A stretch of DNA of 64,000 nucleotides, taken from contig JAPSLM010000003.1 of NCBI GenBank assembly GCA_031180825.1, positions 186,001-250,000 of the forward strand. Reading direction: 5' to 3'. The stretch's first letter is position 1; each line of letters opens with the position of its first letter. Origin of the DNA: Paenibacillus sp. (GTDB lineage: Bacteria > Bacillota > Bacilli > Paenibacillales > NBRC-103111). Positions 23,922 to 31,836 of the stretch are shown one piece after another. Made by a program: the position numbers and the translations under genes. The notes below the pieces were generated by a model. That model saw only the letters and a program-made list of their open reading frames with translations. It was not told the origin of the DNA and made no database searches.

Positions 23922-24992
23922 TCAATGCAAAAAGCGAACAAACGATAGCCAAGCTGCCCCCGGGCCTGCCGGCTTACGCCTTTCGGTCGCAGGGTAGAGA
24001 CGGCTGATCCCCCGGGCATCGACAAGCCGGCTTCCGATCTTCATCCGCACGAGCCATGTGCTGCCCATGCCTTTGCGTCCTTTTTCCATAAAATCCTGCA
24101 TATGGCTGTGCAGCCCGACGGTCACAATCTGCTCGCAGCCTTGTTCGTAAGCCAGCAGAAGCGCCGCATCCTCGCTCGTCCCTCCCGTCGGCAGCGAAGC
24201 CGCCGTAAGCCCCAGCCGCCGAAGGCGTTCCATGCCGGGAGCCGCTCCGTTCCGGTAACTATGTACGATCAATTCGGCTCCGCTGAATAAAGCAAGATCC
24301 GATACGCTGTCCATATCCCCAATGATCATGTCGGGGGTGTATCCCGCTTCGAGAATGGCGTCAGCCCCTCCGTCCACGCCGATCAGCACCGGACGGACTC
24401 TCCGTATGTAACGTTTCAGAGCGGCAAAATCTTCCCGGTACCCGCTTCCCCGTACCACCACCAGCGCATGCCTTCCGGGCAGCTCCGTCCGCAGCGGAAC
24501 GGGCGGAAACGGTTCGAGCAGCTGCTCCTTTTCGGCGGAAGCGTAGGTTAGCGTATTTTCGATAAACGCGGCGAGCTGCTTCGATTCCAAGGCTTGCGCG
24601 GTCCGATAGGCGGCCAGCCAGCTTTGCCGGGTAAACCGGCGGCCGGGCACCCAAGACGTCCCCGTATCAATCCCGTTGTCCGTCACGGTAACGGTCCGGG
24701 AAGCCTGCAGCAGCTCGAAGGCGTCCGCAGACGTCTCCACAAGGGGTGTGCCCGCCTCCAGAAGCTCCAAAACCGCCCGGGAGGCAATCGCCCCGGTCAT
24801 TGTCCGGCCCGTGTTCACGACGACGGACACCCGGGCCTTGAGCAGGCCGCGAACGGCCAACTCGTCGAGGTCGTCGTGCGCCAGCACGGCGATCCGCCCC
24901 GGTCCTAAACGCTGAAGCAGCCGTTTGGTGCTTCGGTCGCTTTCCGTTATCCCCGTTATGGGCAAAAGTCCCGTTTTCGATCTCCATCTCAT
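23922..24992 (-). CDS. steA: SteA-like cytokinetic ring protein
   Basis: A 356-residue protein of the SteA family (COG4825). The N-terminal region carries LGPGRIAVLAHDDLDELAVRGL and VVVNTGRTMTGA. The centre resembles thiamine pyrophosphokinase (LIGVDGGADAILEAGYTPDMIIGDMDSVSD), and a C-terminal segment follows. In actinobacteria SteA with SteB modulates cell separation. The Bacillota version often lacks a visible SteB membrane partner, as here. ATG 24992 follows GGGGATGAAGC. Longer upstream frames overlap the AhpD-like gene. The function in this organism is inferred only from the family. Confidence 0.75.
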   Translation of the reverse strand: MRWRSKTGLLPITGITESDRSTKRLLQRLGPGRIAVLAHDDLDELAVRGLLKARVSVVVNTGRTMTGAIASRAVLELLEAGTPLVETSADAFELLQASRTVTVTDNGIDTGTSWVPGRRFTRQSWLAAYRTAQALESKQLAAFIENTLTYASAEKEQLLEPFPPVPLRTELPGRHALVVVRGSGYREDFAALKRYIRRVRPVLIGVDGGADAILEAGYTPDMIIGDMDSVSDLALFSGAELIVHSYRNGAAPGMERLRRLGLTAASLPTGGTSEDAALLLAYEQGCEQIVTVGLHSHMQDFMEKGRKGMGSTWLVRMKIGSRLVDARGISRLYPATERRKPAGPGAAWLSFVRFLH

Positions 24993-25006
24993 AGCTTCAT
25001 CCCCAA

Positions 25007-25351
25007 TCACGTCAAGGAATCCAGCGCCTGCTCCACCCTCGTTACGCCTTGCGACATAACATGTCCGCTGGCCACCGCCGACGCCACGGCCGTCGCCTCG
25101 AGAATTTCTTGCCGGGATGCTCCCTTGGCCAGCGCTTCTTGTACGTGATACAGCGTGCACACCTCGTTATTCGCAAACAATCCGATGCCAAGGGCAATCA
25201 GCTGTTTTTGCTTTTCATCCAGCGCTCCGGGGGCAAAACAAGCGGCTGTAAAATGGTGGTATGCTTCCACCGTCGTCGGCATAAGCTCTTTCATGTGGCC
25301 GACACCGACCTTATAAGAGTCGACTTTTTGCAAGCGGTCCGCTTGATGCAT
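25007..25351 (-). CDS. Carboxymuconolactone decarboxylase / AhpD-like protein
   Basis: A 114-residue all-helical protein of the CMD family. The conserved block reads LDEKQKQLIALGIGLFANNEVCTLYHVQEALAKGASRQEI. It has one Cys in a CTLYH context, the CxxxH arrangement rather than the CxxC of AhpD peroxidase partners. Enzymatic activity is therefore uncertain. Some such proteins are redox-active hexamers. It starts behind AAGGAGG and ends 15 bases before steA, so the two may be co-transcribed. Confidence 0.8.
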   Translation of the reverse strand: MHQADRLQKVDSYKVGVGHMKELMPTTVEAYHHFTAACFAPGALDEKQKQLIALGIGLFANNEVCTLYHVQEALAKGASRQEILEATAVASAVASGHVMSQGVTRVEQALDSLT

Positions 25352-25493
25352 CGCGGCGCCTCCTTCCGGTTTATCTTGGTTTAGCTTCCCCTCGTTCCAT
25401 AGGCATATGCAAAAAGAACGAAGATCGTGTCCAAAAAAAATCTAAAATTTACGAAAGCACTTACAATATTCTACAAAAATCGATGAAATCGTA

Positions 25494-25502
25494 TGGTATA
25501 AT
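25494..25502 (+). promoter_or_regulatory. Extended -10 promoter of the 25534 gene
   Basis: TGGTATAAT, an extended -10 element, is 31 bases before the ATG and lies in an AT-rich leader. No clear -35 is present at the usual distance. Confidence 0.5.
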
Positions 25503-25533
25503 TAGTTCTATCCTAGGGTAAGGAGTAGATTCA

Positions 25534-25854
25534 ATGCAAAAAACATGTCAGAAAATTGTTCGTGTTCAGAATGGTCTGATTACGGAAATTTATGATGGCT
25601 TGGTCTACCGAGACTTCAGTGACAATGAAAGCGCATTGAAGGAATTGCTGATGGACGATATCGGTCTGGATTTTGATTCCGTACTCCATACTTACGAGCA
25701 GCTGATATACGAGTTAGCTTGCTCCAGTTCGGAACTCCGCTCCTCCATCATGAAGCGTCTGCCCGAAGGCTGGCTTGATTGGGCACACGATGTATATTCC
25801 GACAATAACGCCGAAGATAAGGCGATGCTGCCGATCACTCAGCCGATCCTATAA
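25534..25854 (+). CDS. Hypothetical 106-residue acidic protein
   Basis: I do not recognise the family. The protein is soluble and acidic and begins MQKTCQKIVRVQNGLITEIYDG. Its central part is probably helical (ESALKELLMDDIGLDF, TYEQLIYELACSSSELRSSIMKRLPEGWLDWAHDVYSDN). There are no membrane segments or catalytic motifs. The ribosome site AAGGAG and the extended -10 promoter indicate a real gene. A second small gene follows at 25935, then a terminator, so the two probably form a small operon. Codon use looks like the host's. Confidence 0.6.
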   Translation: MQKTCQKIVRVQNGLITEIYDGLVYRDFSDNESALKELLMDDIGLDFDSVLHTYEQLIYELACSSSELRSSIMKRLPEGWLDWAHDVYSDNNAEDKAMLPITQPIL

Positions 25855-25934
25855 TTGCCTGAGGCCAGCCGCATACTTGAATAAGCACATTCCATACTAA
25901 GCTTGAACTCACTTTGGCGGAGGTGCTTCCTGAA

Positions 25935-26114
25935 ATGGTTGACAATCTCGAAAGCAACTACGACTGCTCCAATGCGGGCGGCGATCTTCAAGAGCTGCAG
26001 CAGCAGCTGGCCGGGCTGCAGAATGCCGAGCTGGACGAACAAGCTCAGCAAACGGTCAACCGGCTGGAGAACCAAATGAGGTTCATCAAGAACAAATGCG
26101 ATATTCGCCCTTAA
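25935..26114 (+). CDS. Hypothetical 59-residue coiled-coil-like protein
   Basis: A small protein starting ATG 25935 after a GGAGGTG site (10-base spacing). It has a Cys near residue 10 and another near the C-terminus (NKCDIRP). The centre is Gln/Leu/Glu rich (LQELQQQLAGLQNAELDEQA), with heptad-like spacing suggesting a coiled coil. No family was recognised. It follows the 25534 gene by 80 bases and is closed by a strong terminator at 26134. Confidence 0.5.
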   Translation: MVDNLESNYDCSNAGGDLQELQQQLAGLQNAELDEQAQQTVNRLENQMRFIKNKCDIRP

Positions 26115-26133
26115 GCCGACTTTTGAAGAGAAA

Positions 26134-26178
26134 AGCCAGCCTTTCGGATATCCCCATCCGCGGCTGGCTCGCTTGTTT
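26134..26178 (+). terminator. Terminator of the small hypothetical operon
   Basis: Arms AGCCAGCC (26134-26141) and GGCTGGCT (26162-26169), with an inner CGGAT/ATCCG stem, are followed by GCTTGTTTTT. It is a strong hairpin 20 bases past the stop. Confidence 0.85.
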
Positions 26179-26211
26179 TTGGGGGGTAGTCAAACTATGC
26201 AACGCCGTTCA

Positions 26212-26525
26212 TTAGTCTTCGCGAAGCAACCCGATGTCGCTTACATTATGAATGACATGGAAGTTCAATAGTTGGTAGGCTGTCATCGCGTTTAGTTTTT
26301 CATGCAAATCGTAAATCGCGACATCGCCGCGTGCAGTTTCGCCCAGCTTGATCGACACATGGCATTCCACATAGACACGTTCAACTTGTGTGCGAGCGGC
26401 CATCGTATAGTTGACGATACCATCGGAAACAAAATAGGCATAGTTCTTATCGGGCGTTAAAAAAGCATCAACGATTTCGAAGTCACGTTGCCCGAATCAA
26501 TGACGAGCTTGATTCTTTTTAACAT
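26212..26525 (-). pseudogene. Frameshifted small gene of unknown family
   Basis: An AAAGGGG ribosome site precedes ATG 26525, and the frame begins MLKRIKLVIDSGN, then stops early (TAA near 26457). In another frame, coding-like sequence continues without stop from just after that point to 26212: DFEIVDAFLTPDKNYAYFVSDG, then VERVYVECHVSIKLGETA, ending DIGLLRED. The two pieces lie two bases out of phase, so a single-base change near 26485-26495 would join them into one protein of about 104 residues. I do not recognise the family. The segment is AT-rich relative to the flanks and is probably a decayed acquired gene. Confidence 0.5.
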
Positions 26526-26718
26526 GATGCAGCCCCTTTCGTTTGTATTCCTTTCAATAAGTTCAGAAATATAACACATAAAAATTAGATGATAACTCGG
26601 AATTAAAGAAAGGTGAATTACAACGGCTTTGTTAGTAAGAATCAAGCCCCCTATTCGTGAATTGAAAGAGATGAAACTTTTTGTTAAGATGAACTTATAG
26701 CGAAGTCAATATTTCGAT

Positions 26719-26783
26719 ATGTCAACATGTTGTGCATGAAGTTATTTTACCTCTTGTCCTTCAAAATGTCAACATGTTGTGCA
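26719..26783 (+). promoter_or_regulatory. Paired 18-bp operators upstream of the XRE regulator
   Basis: The 18-base sequence ATGTCAACATGTTGTGCA occurs exactly twice, at 26719-26736 and 26766-26783, 47 bases apart (start to start). Each contains the palindrome CAACATGTTG. The second copy ends about 20 bases before the XRE start codon. Inference: binding sites for autoregulation by the XRE protein. Confidence 0.65.
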
Positions 26784-26804
26784 AATTATTGTAGGAGGAT
26801 CCTC

Positions 26805-27029
26805 ATGTCCGTTCGGTGTAAACTTGGAGAGATTATGAAGCAGCGCGGGCTTTCAAATAAAGAAGTCGTAGCGTTAACTGGAGTTAGCCGGAACACTATA
26901 ACTTCATTGGCAGCCAATGCCACAAAGAGAATTGATTACGATACGCTCGAGGGTCTCTGCCGCGGACTTGGTGTCACGCCAGGAGATTTGATTGAATATT
27001 TACCGGACGAAAACGTAAAGACCCCGTAA
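26805..27029 (+). CDS. XRE-family (Cro/C1-type) transcriptional regulator
   Basis: A 74-residue single-domain regulator. The helix-turn-helix spans about residues 6-60: LGEIMKQRGLSNKEVVALTGVSRNTITSLAAN, then RIDYDTLEGLCRGLGVTPGDLIEYLP. It lacks an effector or dimerisation domain, as in small Cro-like and toxin-antitoxin-linked regulators. The start follows AGGAGG. Two identical operators lie upstream, and a terminator follows directly, so it stands alone. It sits between two decayed genes in an AT-rich segment, which suggests a remnant of a mobile region. Confidence 0.85.
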   Translation: MSVRCKLGEIMKQRGLSNKEVVALTGVSRNTITSLAANATKRIDYDTLEGLCRGLGVTPGDLIEYLPDENVKTP

Positions 27030-27055
27030 AAGCGAAACGCCGATTTGGGGTCTTT
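27017..27055 (+). terminator. Terminator of the XRE gene
   Basis: Arms AAAGACCCC (27017-27025) and GGGGTCTTT (27047-27055) form a perfect 9-bp stem. The left arm overlaps the last codons of the XRE gene. Confidence 0.8.
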
Positions 27056-27106
27056 CTTGCGACCACGGTGTTTCGGAGATCGCAAGATTCACGAAACATC
27101 ATATTG

Positions 27107-27397
27107 TCAAGAATCTCTTGAAATTGTTTGCTGGTGCTTTTCACGTTTCGTTCCAGCTTCGACTACCAATTCGCCCGAAACCCCCAATAGTTTTGTTGAC
27201 TTCAACGTAAGTCTGGCCATTTCAATCATAGCGAATTCCTCTTTCGTAATGGTTGCTTGCTTCGACTCCGTTGTCTTTTCCCCTGCCGGAGTGTTTGCTT
27301 CTATAACCGGAGTACTTGCTTTCTTGGCAGGTGCCGCTCCACAACCACTAATCACAAAAATCATAAGCGCCGCGGTGAAAGTCAGTAGATGTTTCAC
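27107..27397 (-). pseudogene. Decayed small lipoprotein gene (DUF3862-like)
   Basis: The N-terminus is a clear lipoprotein signal (MKHLLTFTAALMIFVISGCG; lipobox Cys at about residue 19), followed by a Lys/Thr/Glu-rich linker. ITKEEFAMIE then begins the repeat of small DUF3862/SmpA-like lipoproteins, which should continue with an NGxTYxEV...IGG pattern. That continuation is present in another frame (NGQTYVEVNKTIGG). The reading then returns to the first frame at GELVVEAG and stops. Two compensating indels plus a shortened C-terminus indicate decay, though a short lipoprotein may still be made. Confidence 0.5.
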
Positions 27398-27490
27398 GCT
27401 TTGGCCCTTTCCAGTATATACCGTAATTCTACACTTGGAATGAACGGTATACTAGAGAATATTCATTCGTCCATGTACGACAATCAACGC

Positions 27491-27518
27491 AAAAAATGCC
27501 GGGCCCGTTTAGGACCCG
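27491..27518 (-). terminator. Terminator of spo0A
   Basis: CGGGCCC (27500-27506) and GGACCCG (27512-27518) form a 7-position stem with a five-base loop, and six T follow on the minus strand. It lies 30 bases past the spo0A stop. Confidence 0.8.
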
Positions 27519-27547
27519 ACGTATGAAAACTCACTTATTGCTTATTT

Positions 27548-28351
27548 TCACGACACCTTATGCTCAATCCGCAGCTTGTCAGCTACCATCGCGATGAATT
27601 CGCTATTCGTCGGCTTCGCTTTGCTGATATTGATCGTATAGCCGAACAAATGCGAGATGCTGTCGATATTGCCGCGCGTCCAGGCGACTTCGATCGCATG
27701 CCGGATCGCCCGCTCGACGCGGCTTGGCGTCGTTTTATACTTTTCGGCAATGGCCGGATACAGCGTCTTCGTAATCGCCCCGAGAATTTCGATGTTGTTA
27801 TATACCATCGTGATCGCTTCTCGCAAATATTGGTAGCCTTTGATGTGAGCAGGCACGCCGATTTCGTGAATGATCGTTGTGATATTGGCATCCAAATTTT
27901 TACCTTTCGGCAATTGAACGACGTTCGCTTTTTGCTGCGACGAAGACGACATCACCGGCATCGATTGACTTGTGTTGACCAACTGCCGAATCCGGTTCGT
28001 CAAAATTTCCATATCGAAAGGTTTCAAAATGTAATATGAGGCGCCGAGCTGAACTGCTTTTTGAGTAATATTTTCTTGACCGAAAGCGGTGAGCATGATG
28101 ATTTTCGGCTGCGGATTCAAATCCATTTCCCGCAGCTTCTCGAGTACGCCAAGACCGTCCAGATGCGGCATGATGATGTCCAAAATCAATACGTCCGGCA
28201 CCCGTGGACCTTGCTCGATCAAACGAAGCACATCATTCCCATTGTAAGCAACACCGGTCACTTGCATGTCGGCCTGATCATCGATGAATTCGGAAAGAAG
28301 GTTTGTAAATTCTCGGTTGTCGTCTGCTAAAAGGACTTCAATGGTTTGCAA
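27548..28351 (-). CDS. spo0A: Master sporulation response regulator Spo0A
   Basis: A 267-residue response regulator that activates or represses the early sporulation programme when phosphorylated through the phosphorelay. The receiver domain (residues 1-125) has the acidic pair Asp10-Asp11, phospho-acceptor Asp58 in ILDIIMP, Thr88 and Lys110. A Ser/Gln-rich hinge (about residues 128-145) leads to the C-terminal DNA-binding domain with the helix-turn-helix [21 protein letters not shown] and the recognition region [13 protein letters not shown]. The length is normal. It is downstream of spoIVB, as in all Bacilli, and its 213-bp upstream region carries a sigma-H-like promoter and three 0A boxes. 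Confidence 0.98.
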   Translation of the reverse strand: MQTIEVLLADDNREFTNLLSEFIDDQADMQVTGVAYNGNDVLRLIEQGPRVPDVLILDIIMPHLDGLGVLEKLREMDLNPQPKIIMLTAFGQENITQKAVQLGASYYILKPFDMEILTNRIRQLVNTSQSMPVMSSSSQQKANVVQLPKGKNLDANITTIIHEIGVPAHIKGYQYLREAITMVYNNIEILGAITKTLYPAIAEKYKTTPSRVERAIRHAIEVAWTRGNIDSISHLFGYTINISKAKPTNSEFIAMVADKLRIEHKVS

Positions 28352-28404
28352 CGGTAAGCGCCTCCTTCATTTGCGGCAATTCGCTTTAGCATTATTTACC
28401 TGTT

Positions 28405-28519
28405 ATACAATTTCGACATGCGCTTTAAAATTCCTTCTGTCGAATATTATTTTTCTGGATTTTTTTTGATTTTTATTTTATAATTAATAATTTGCTTCAC
28501 CATTATACATCATTCGACA
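28405..28519 (-). promoter_or_regulatory. spo0A control region: sigma-H-like promoter and three 0A boxes
   Basis: 0A boxes (TGTCGAA) lie at 28412-28418 (minus), 28438-28444 (plus) and 28513-28519 (minus). A sigma-H-like promoter on the minus strand has AGGAATTT (about 28428-28435) and CGAAATT (28409-28415) with a 12-base spacer. The first box overlaps its -10 and the second abuts its -35. This fits the known autoregulation of spo0A. Confidence 0.7.
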
Positions 28520-28564
28520 AAGTATGATTAAATGCTCCATAATGTATCTTCAATTAAGAATTAA

Positions 28565-29983
28565 TTAAACTTCGTCCATAAACGATTCGAAACGGAGCAA
28601 GGCTTTGCGTACTTCGTACAAAAAAACCGAAGACCATGAACTGGTCTTCGGTTCCGCTATTCCCGTATTGGCAGGTCGAAGCATAATGCCTGCATCCTGC
28701 AGCATCCATTCGATAAAACATCCGTAGCCGCTCGTCGGATCATTGACGAAGACGTGAGTAACCGCTCCGATCACTTTCCCGTTCTGGATAATCGGGCTTC
28801 CGCTCATGCCTTGGACAATGCCTCCGGTCTTGTCCAACAGCCGGGAGTCGGTAATTTTGATGACCATCCCTTTCGTGGCCGGATAATCCTGCTTTGCCAC
28901 ATGAACGACCTCGATATCGAATTTCTCGACTTTCTGGCCGTTGACCACCGTATAAATCTGCGCAGGTCCTTCCTTCACTTCTTCGGCGAAAGCGACGGGC
29001 AATGCCTTGTCACTGTAGCTGTGCCCCGGCGTGTTAAACATTTTGCCGAAAATGCCGAACTGCGTGTTTTTCTCAATATTGCCGATCGCTCTGCTTTCCT
29101 TGGAGAACTGGGCGCGTTTCTCCCCCGGCTCGCCGTTCTGGCTCTTGGAAATGGAAGTGACGTTCGAATGGACGATTTCTCCATTGCCCACCATGATCGG
29201 CACTTGCGTATCCATATCGGTAATGACGTGGCCAAGCGCTCCATATACGCCTTGATCCGGGGCATAAAAGGTCAGCGTTCCAACCCCGGCGGCCGAATCG
29301 CGAATATACAGGCCAAGCCTGTACGCCTTGTCCACAATATCATAGGCAGGCGTAATCGGAATGTCGAGCGTTTCGGTTCCGCGGCGGATCGTCAGCATAA
29401 TCGGCTTTTTTTCCTCTCCCGCCGTTTTGACCAGATCCGCTACTCTGCTTACGTCGCTAACGGTTTTGCCGTTCATTTTGACGATAAGATCGCCGAGCTG
29501 CACCTTGGCTTCCTCGCCCGGAGACGTTTTACGGTCTTCCGAGACGGCGACCAAATGATGCCCGACGATCATAATCCCGGCCGATTTCAGCTTTACGCCA
29601 ATTGTCTGACCGCCGGGAATGACTTTCAAATCGGGAACGACATTGACTTTAACCGTCTTAAGAGGAATTTTGCCGAACAGCTTCAGCTTCATTTCAGCTT
29701 GTCCGGCTTGATACGATTCAAGTGCGATTGGATGATGAAGATCCACTTGGAATGAGTGCCTTGCCGAGCCGTTGACCTTGAGCACTTCCGGATGGTTGAC
29801 CGTCACTTGCGCGCTGACCGGCATCGCCAGCTTCAGTTGGGTTTGCTGTCCGGTAAAAAGCCTGAGCTCCTCGGGGAATGAGGCAAAACTGCGGAAAGGG
29901 GTGGTGAGGCTACCCAAACAAACGAAGAGGACGAGCAGTAATCCAATCAATCTTTTTCTATGGTTGGAACCCAATTCGCTCAC
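28565..29983 (-). CDS. spoIVB: SpoIVB serine peptidase (sigma-K checkpoint protease)
   Basis: A 472-residue secreted or membrane-anchored protease made in the forespore that triggers pro-sigma-K processing in the mother cell. The N-terminal membrane segment spans residues 11-30. A PDZ domain is at about residues 135-205 (EEAKVQLGDLIVKMNG, SRVADLVKTAG). The S55 peptidase domain has GALGHVITDMDT with the catalytic His and GMSGSPIIQNGKVIGAVTH with the catalytic Ser. The start is GTG. The C-terminus extends about 30 residues beyond the usual end (after CFIEWMLQDAGI), and that extension is encoded across a perfect intrinsic terminator (28620-28652). A stop codon may have been lost. Confidence 0.93.
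   Translation of the reverse strand: MSELGSNHRKRLIGLLLVLFVCLGSLTTPFRSFASFPEELRLFTGQQTQLKLAMPVSAQVTVNHPEVLKVNGSARHSFQVDLHHPIALESYQAGQAEMKLKLFGKIPLKTVKVNVVPDLKVIPGGQTIGVKLKSAGIMIVGHHLVAVSEDRKTSPGEEAKVQLGDLIVKMNGKTVSDVSRVADLVKTAGEEKKPIMLTIRRGTETLDIPITPAYDIVDKAYRLGLYIRDSAAGVGTLTFYAPDQGVYGALGHVITDMDTQVPIMVGNGEIVHSNVTSISKSQNGEPGEKRAQFSKESRAIGNIEKNTQFGIFGKMFNTPGHSYSDKALPVAFAEEVKEGPAQIYTVVNGQKVEKFDIEVVHVAKQDYPATKGMVIKITDSRLLDKTGGIVQGMSGSPIIQNGKVIGAVTHVFVNDPTSGYGCFIEWMLQDAGIMLRPANTGIAEPKTSSWSSVFLYEVRKALLRFESFMDEV
28620..28652 (-). terminator. Intrinsic terminator inside the 3' end of spoIVB
   Basis: The arms at 28626-28636 and 28642-28652 are perfectly complementary over 11 bp (ACCGAAGACCA and TGGTCTTCGGT) with a 5-base loop, and seven T follow on the minus strand. 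The whole element lies upstream of the spoIVB stop at 28565, so ribosomes must read through it. It would otherwise be the normal terminator between spoIVB and spo0A. Confidence 0.85.
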
Positions 29984-30026
29984 GCTCCCTTGCTTCCTTT
30001 GCTTAGCGGCACACAGCTTGCGACTT

Positions 30027-30044
30027 CCGGCTTTTCAAAGCCGG
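30027..30044. repeat. Hairpin between recN and spoIVB
   Basis: CCGGCTTT (30027-30034) and AAAGCCGG (30037-30044) form a perfect 8-bp stem with a 2-base gap. No T-run follows on either strand. It lies in the 133-bp recN-spoIVB gap and could be a weak terminator or an mRNA-stabilising element. I saw no confident sigma-G or sigma-F promoter for spoIVB in this gap. Confidence 0.55.
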
Positions 30045-30116
30045 CTGCACTGCCGTTTGTGTACCTTTAAGGTAACCCCCGCCCTTTTCTTTTATAACTC
30101 CAAAATGCTCCCTCGG

Positions 30117-31817
30117 CTAGCTCATCTTTGCTTTCATGTTATCGGCAAGCGCAAGCATTTCCTGCGCGTGCTGGAGCGTTTTGTCGGTCACTTCGACGCC
30201 TCCGAGCATCCGGGCCAGCTCGTGTATGCGTTCTTCCGTATTCAAATCGTCTATATTCGTATAAGTGCGGTCTCCATCCGTCGTTTTATGAATGCGGTAA
30301 TGCACGTCGGCCATGCAGGCAACCTGCGGCAGATGCGTAATGGAAAAGATTTGACAGCTCCGGGACAGCTTGGACATCTTCTCGGCGATCGCCTGCGCTG
30401 CGCGTCCGCTTACCCCGGTATCGACTTCGTCGAAGACGAGAACCGGGATGCTGTCCACCCGGGCAAAAATCGATTTCAGCGCCAGCATGACGCGGGAGAT
30501 TTCCCCGCCGGAGGCGATTTTGCTGAGCGGGCGCATCGGCTCTCCGGGATTGGCGGATATCAGAAATTCGACCTGATCGGCGCCTTCGCGCGTCAGCTTC
30601 TTTTCCCCATCCGTGTCAAAATGTACCCGGAATTGCGTCCGCTCCATCTGCAGCTCACGGAGCTCCGCCACAATTTCCGCCGCAAGCTTATCGGCGACAA
30701 TTTTGCGTTTCTCGGTCAGCACCGCAGCCAACCGCTGTACTTGTTCGAACGCCGCGGCTTCCTCTTTTTGCAGCTGCTGAAGCTTTTCGTCCTTGTTCTC
30801 GATCAAGTCCAGTTCCCGTTCTATTTTTTCAACATAAGCAAGGATATCTGAAACCGATTCTCCATATTTCCTGCGAAGCGACGAGAGCGTATCCAGCCTT
30901 TGTTCGATAAAATCCAATCTGGAAGGGTTGAACTCCACTTCATCGCGGTAATCGCGCACCTGGTAAGCGGCGTCTTCCAGCTGGTAAAAGGCCCCCTGCA
31001 CCTGCTCGAGCAGCGGCTGAAGCTTAACGGGGTCCAGCGCGGCGATATCCTGAAGCTTTTGGACCGCGCGGCCGACGGCATCCAGCCCCTTGCTTCCGCC
31101 ATACAGCAGATCGTAAGCGTCCGAAGCGTTCTGGAACAGCCGTTCCGCATTGCCCAGCTTCCGCTTCTCATCGGCCAGCGCCTCGTCTTCGCCCGCTTTC
31201 AGCTTGGCCGAACGGATCTCCTCCACCTGGAACCGGTACAAATCCATCATTTGCAGCGCCTGCTTGCTCGTTTCCTGCAGCTCCTTAAGCTGCTTGCGAA
31301 TTCCCTGGTATACATCGTACGCTTCCTGATAAGCAAGCTTGGCAGGCAAAATCTGCGGTTCGCCGAACATGTCGAGCCACCGGATATGCTCCTCCACCCG
31401 GAACAACGATTGATGCTCGTGCTGTCCGTGAATATTGACCAGCCAATCGCCGATTTCCCTAAGCACCGCCCGGTTGACCAATTGTCCATTCACGCGGCTG
31501 GTGCTTTTGCCTTGAGCCGTAATTTCTCTGCGAATAATAAGATGCTCCTCGGGATCGGCTTCTATTCCGACACCATACAAAATATTCCAAACGGGATGAT
31601 CCTTTCCGATCTGATACAGCGCTTCGATCGTCGCTTTGTCGCTTCCGTAGCGGACTAAATCCGAAGAACTGCGGCCCCCGGCAATCAGACTGAGCGCGTC
31701 GATGATGATCGATTTGCCCGCACCCGTTTCTCCCGTTAAAACGTGAAATCCGGTTTTACAATGCAATTCGACATGTTCGATAACCGCCAGCTGACGGATG
31801 GATAGTTCCTGCAGCAT
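30117..31817 (-). CDS. recN: DNA repair protein RecN
   Basis: A 566-residue SMC-like ATPase that acts early at double-strand breaks. Walker A GETGAGKS is at residues 29-36. The central region (about 160-370) is a long coiled coil rich in Glu, Lys and Gln. The C-terminal half carries the signature LSKIASGGEISRVMLALK, Walker B VLVFDEVDTGVSG and the ITHLPQVA switch. The length is typical. It sits between argR and spoIVB, the conserved order in Bacilli, and begins 20 bases after argR ends, suggesting co-transcription. Confidence 0.96.
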   Translation of the reverse strand: MLQELSIRQLAVIEHVELHCKTGFHVLTGETGAGKSIIIDALSLIAGGRSSSDLVRYGSDKATIEALYQIGKDHPVWNILYGVGIEADPEEHLIIRREITAQGKSTSRVNGQLVNRAVLREIGDWLVNIHGQHEHQSLFRVEEHIRWLDMFGEPQILPAKLAYQEAYDVYQGIRKQLKELQETSKQALQMMDLYRFQVEEIRSAKLKAGEDEALADEKRKLGNAERLFQNASDAYDLLYGGSKGLDAVGRAVQKLQDIAALDPVKLQPLLEQVQGAFYQLEDAAYQVRDYRDEVEFNPSRLDFIEQRLDTLSSLRRKYGESVSDILAYVEKIERELDLIENKDEKLQQLQKEEAAAFEQVQRLAAVLTEKRKIVADKLAAEIVAELRELQMERTQFRVHFDTDGEKKLTREGADQVEFLISANPGEPMRPLSKIASGGEISRVMLALKSIFARVDSIPVLVFDEVDTGVSGRAAQAIAEKMSKLSRSCQIFSITHLPQVACMADVHYRIHKTTDGDRTYTNIDDLNTEERIHELARMLGGVEVTDKTLQHAQEMLALADNMKAKMS

Positions 31818-31836
31818 AAGCTACACCTCTCTGACA

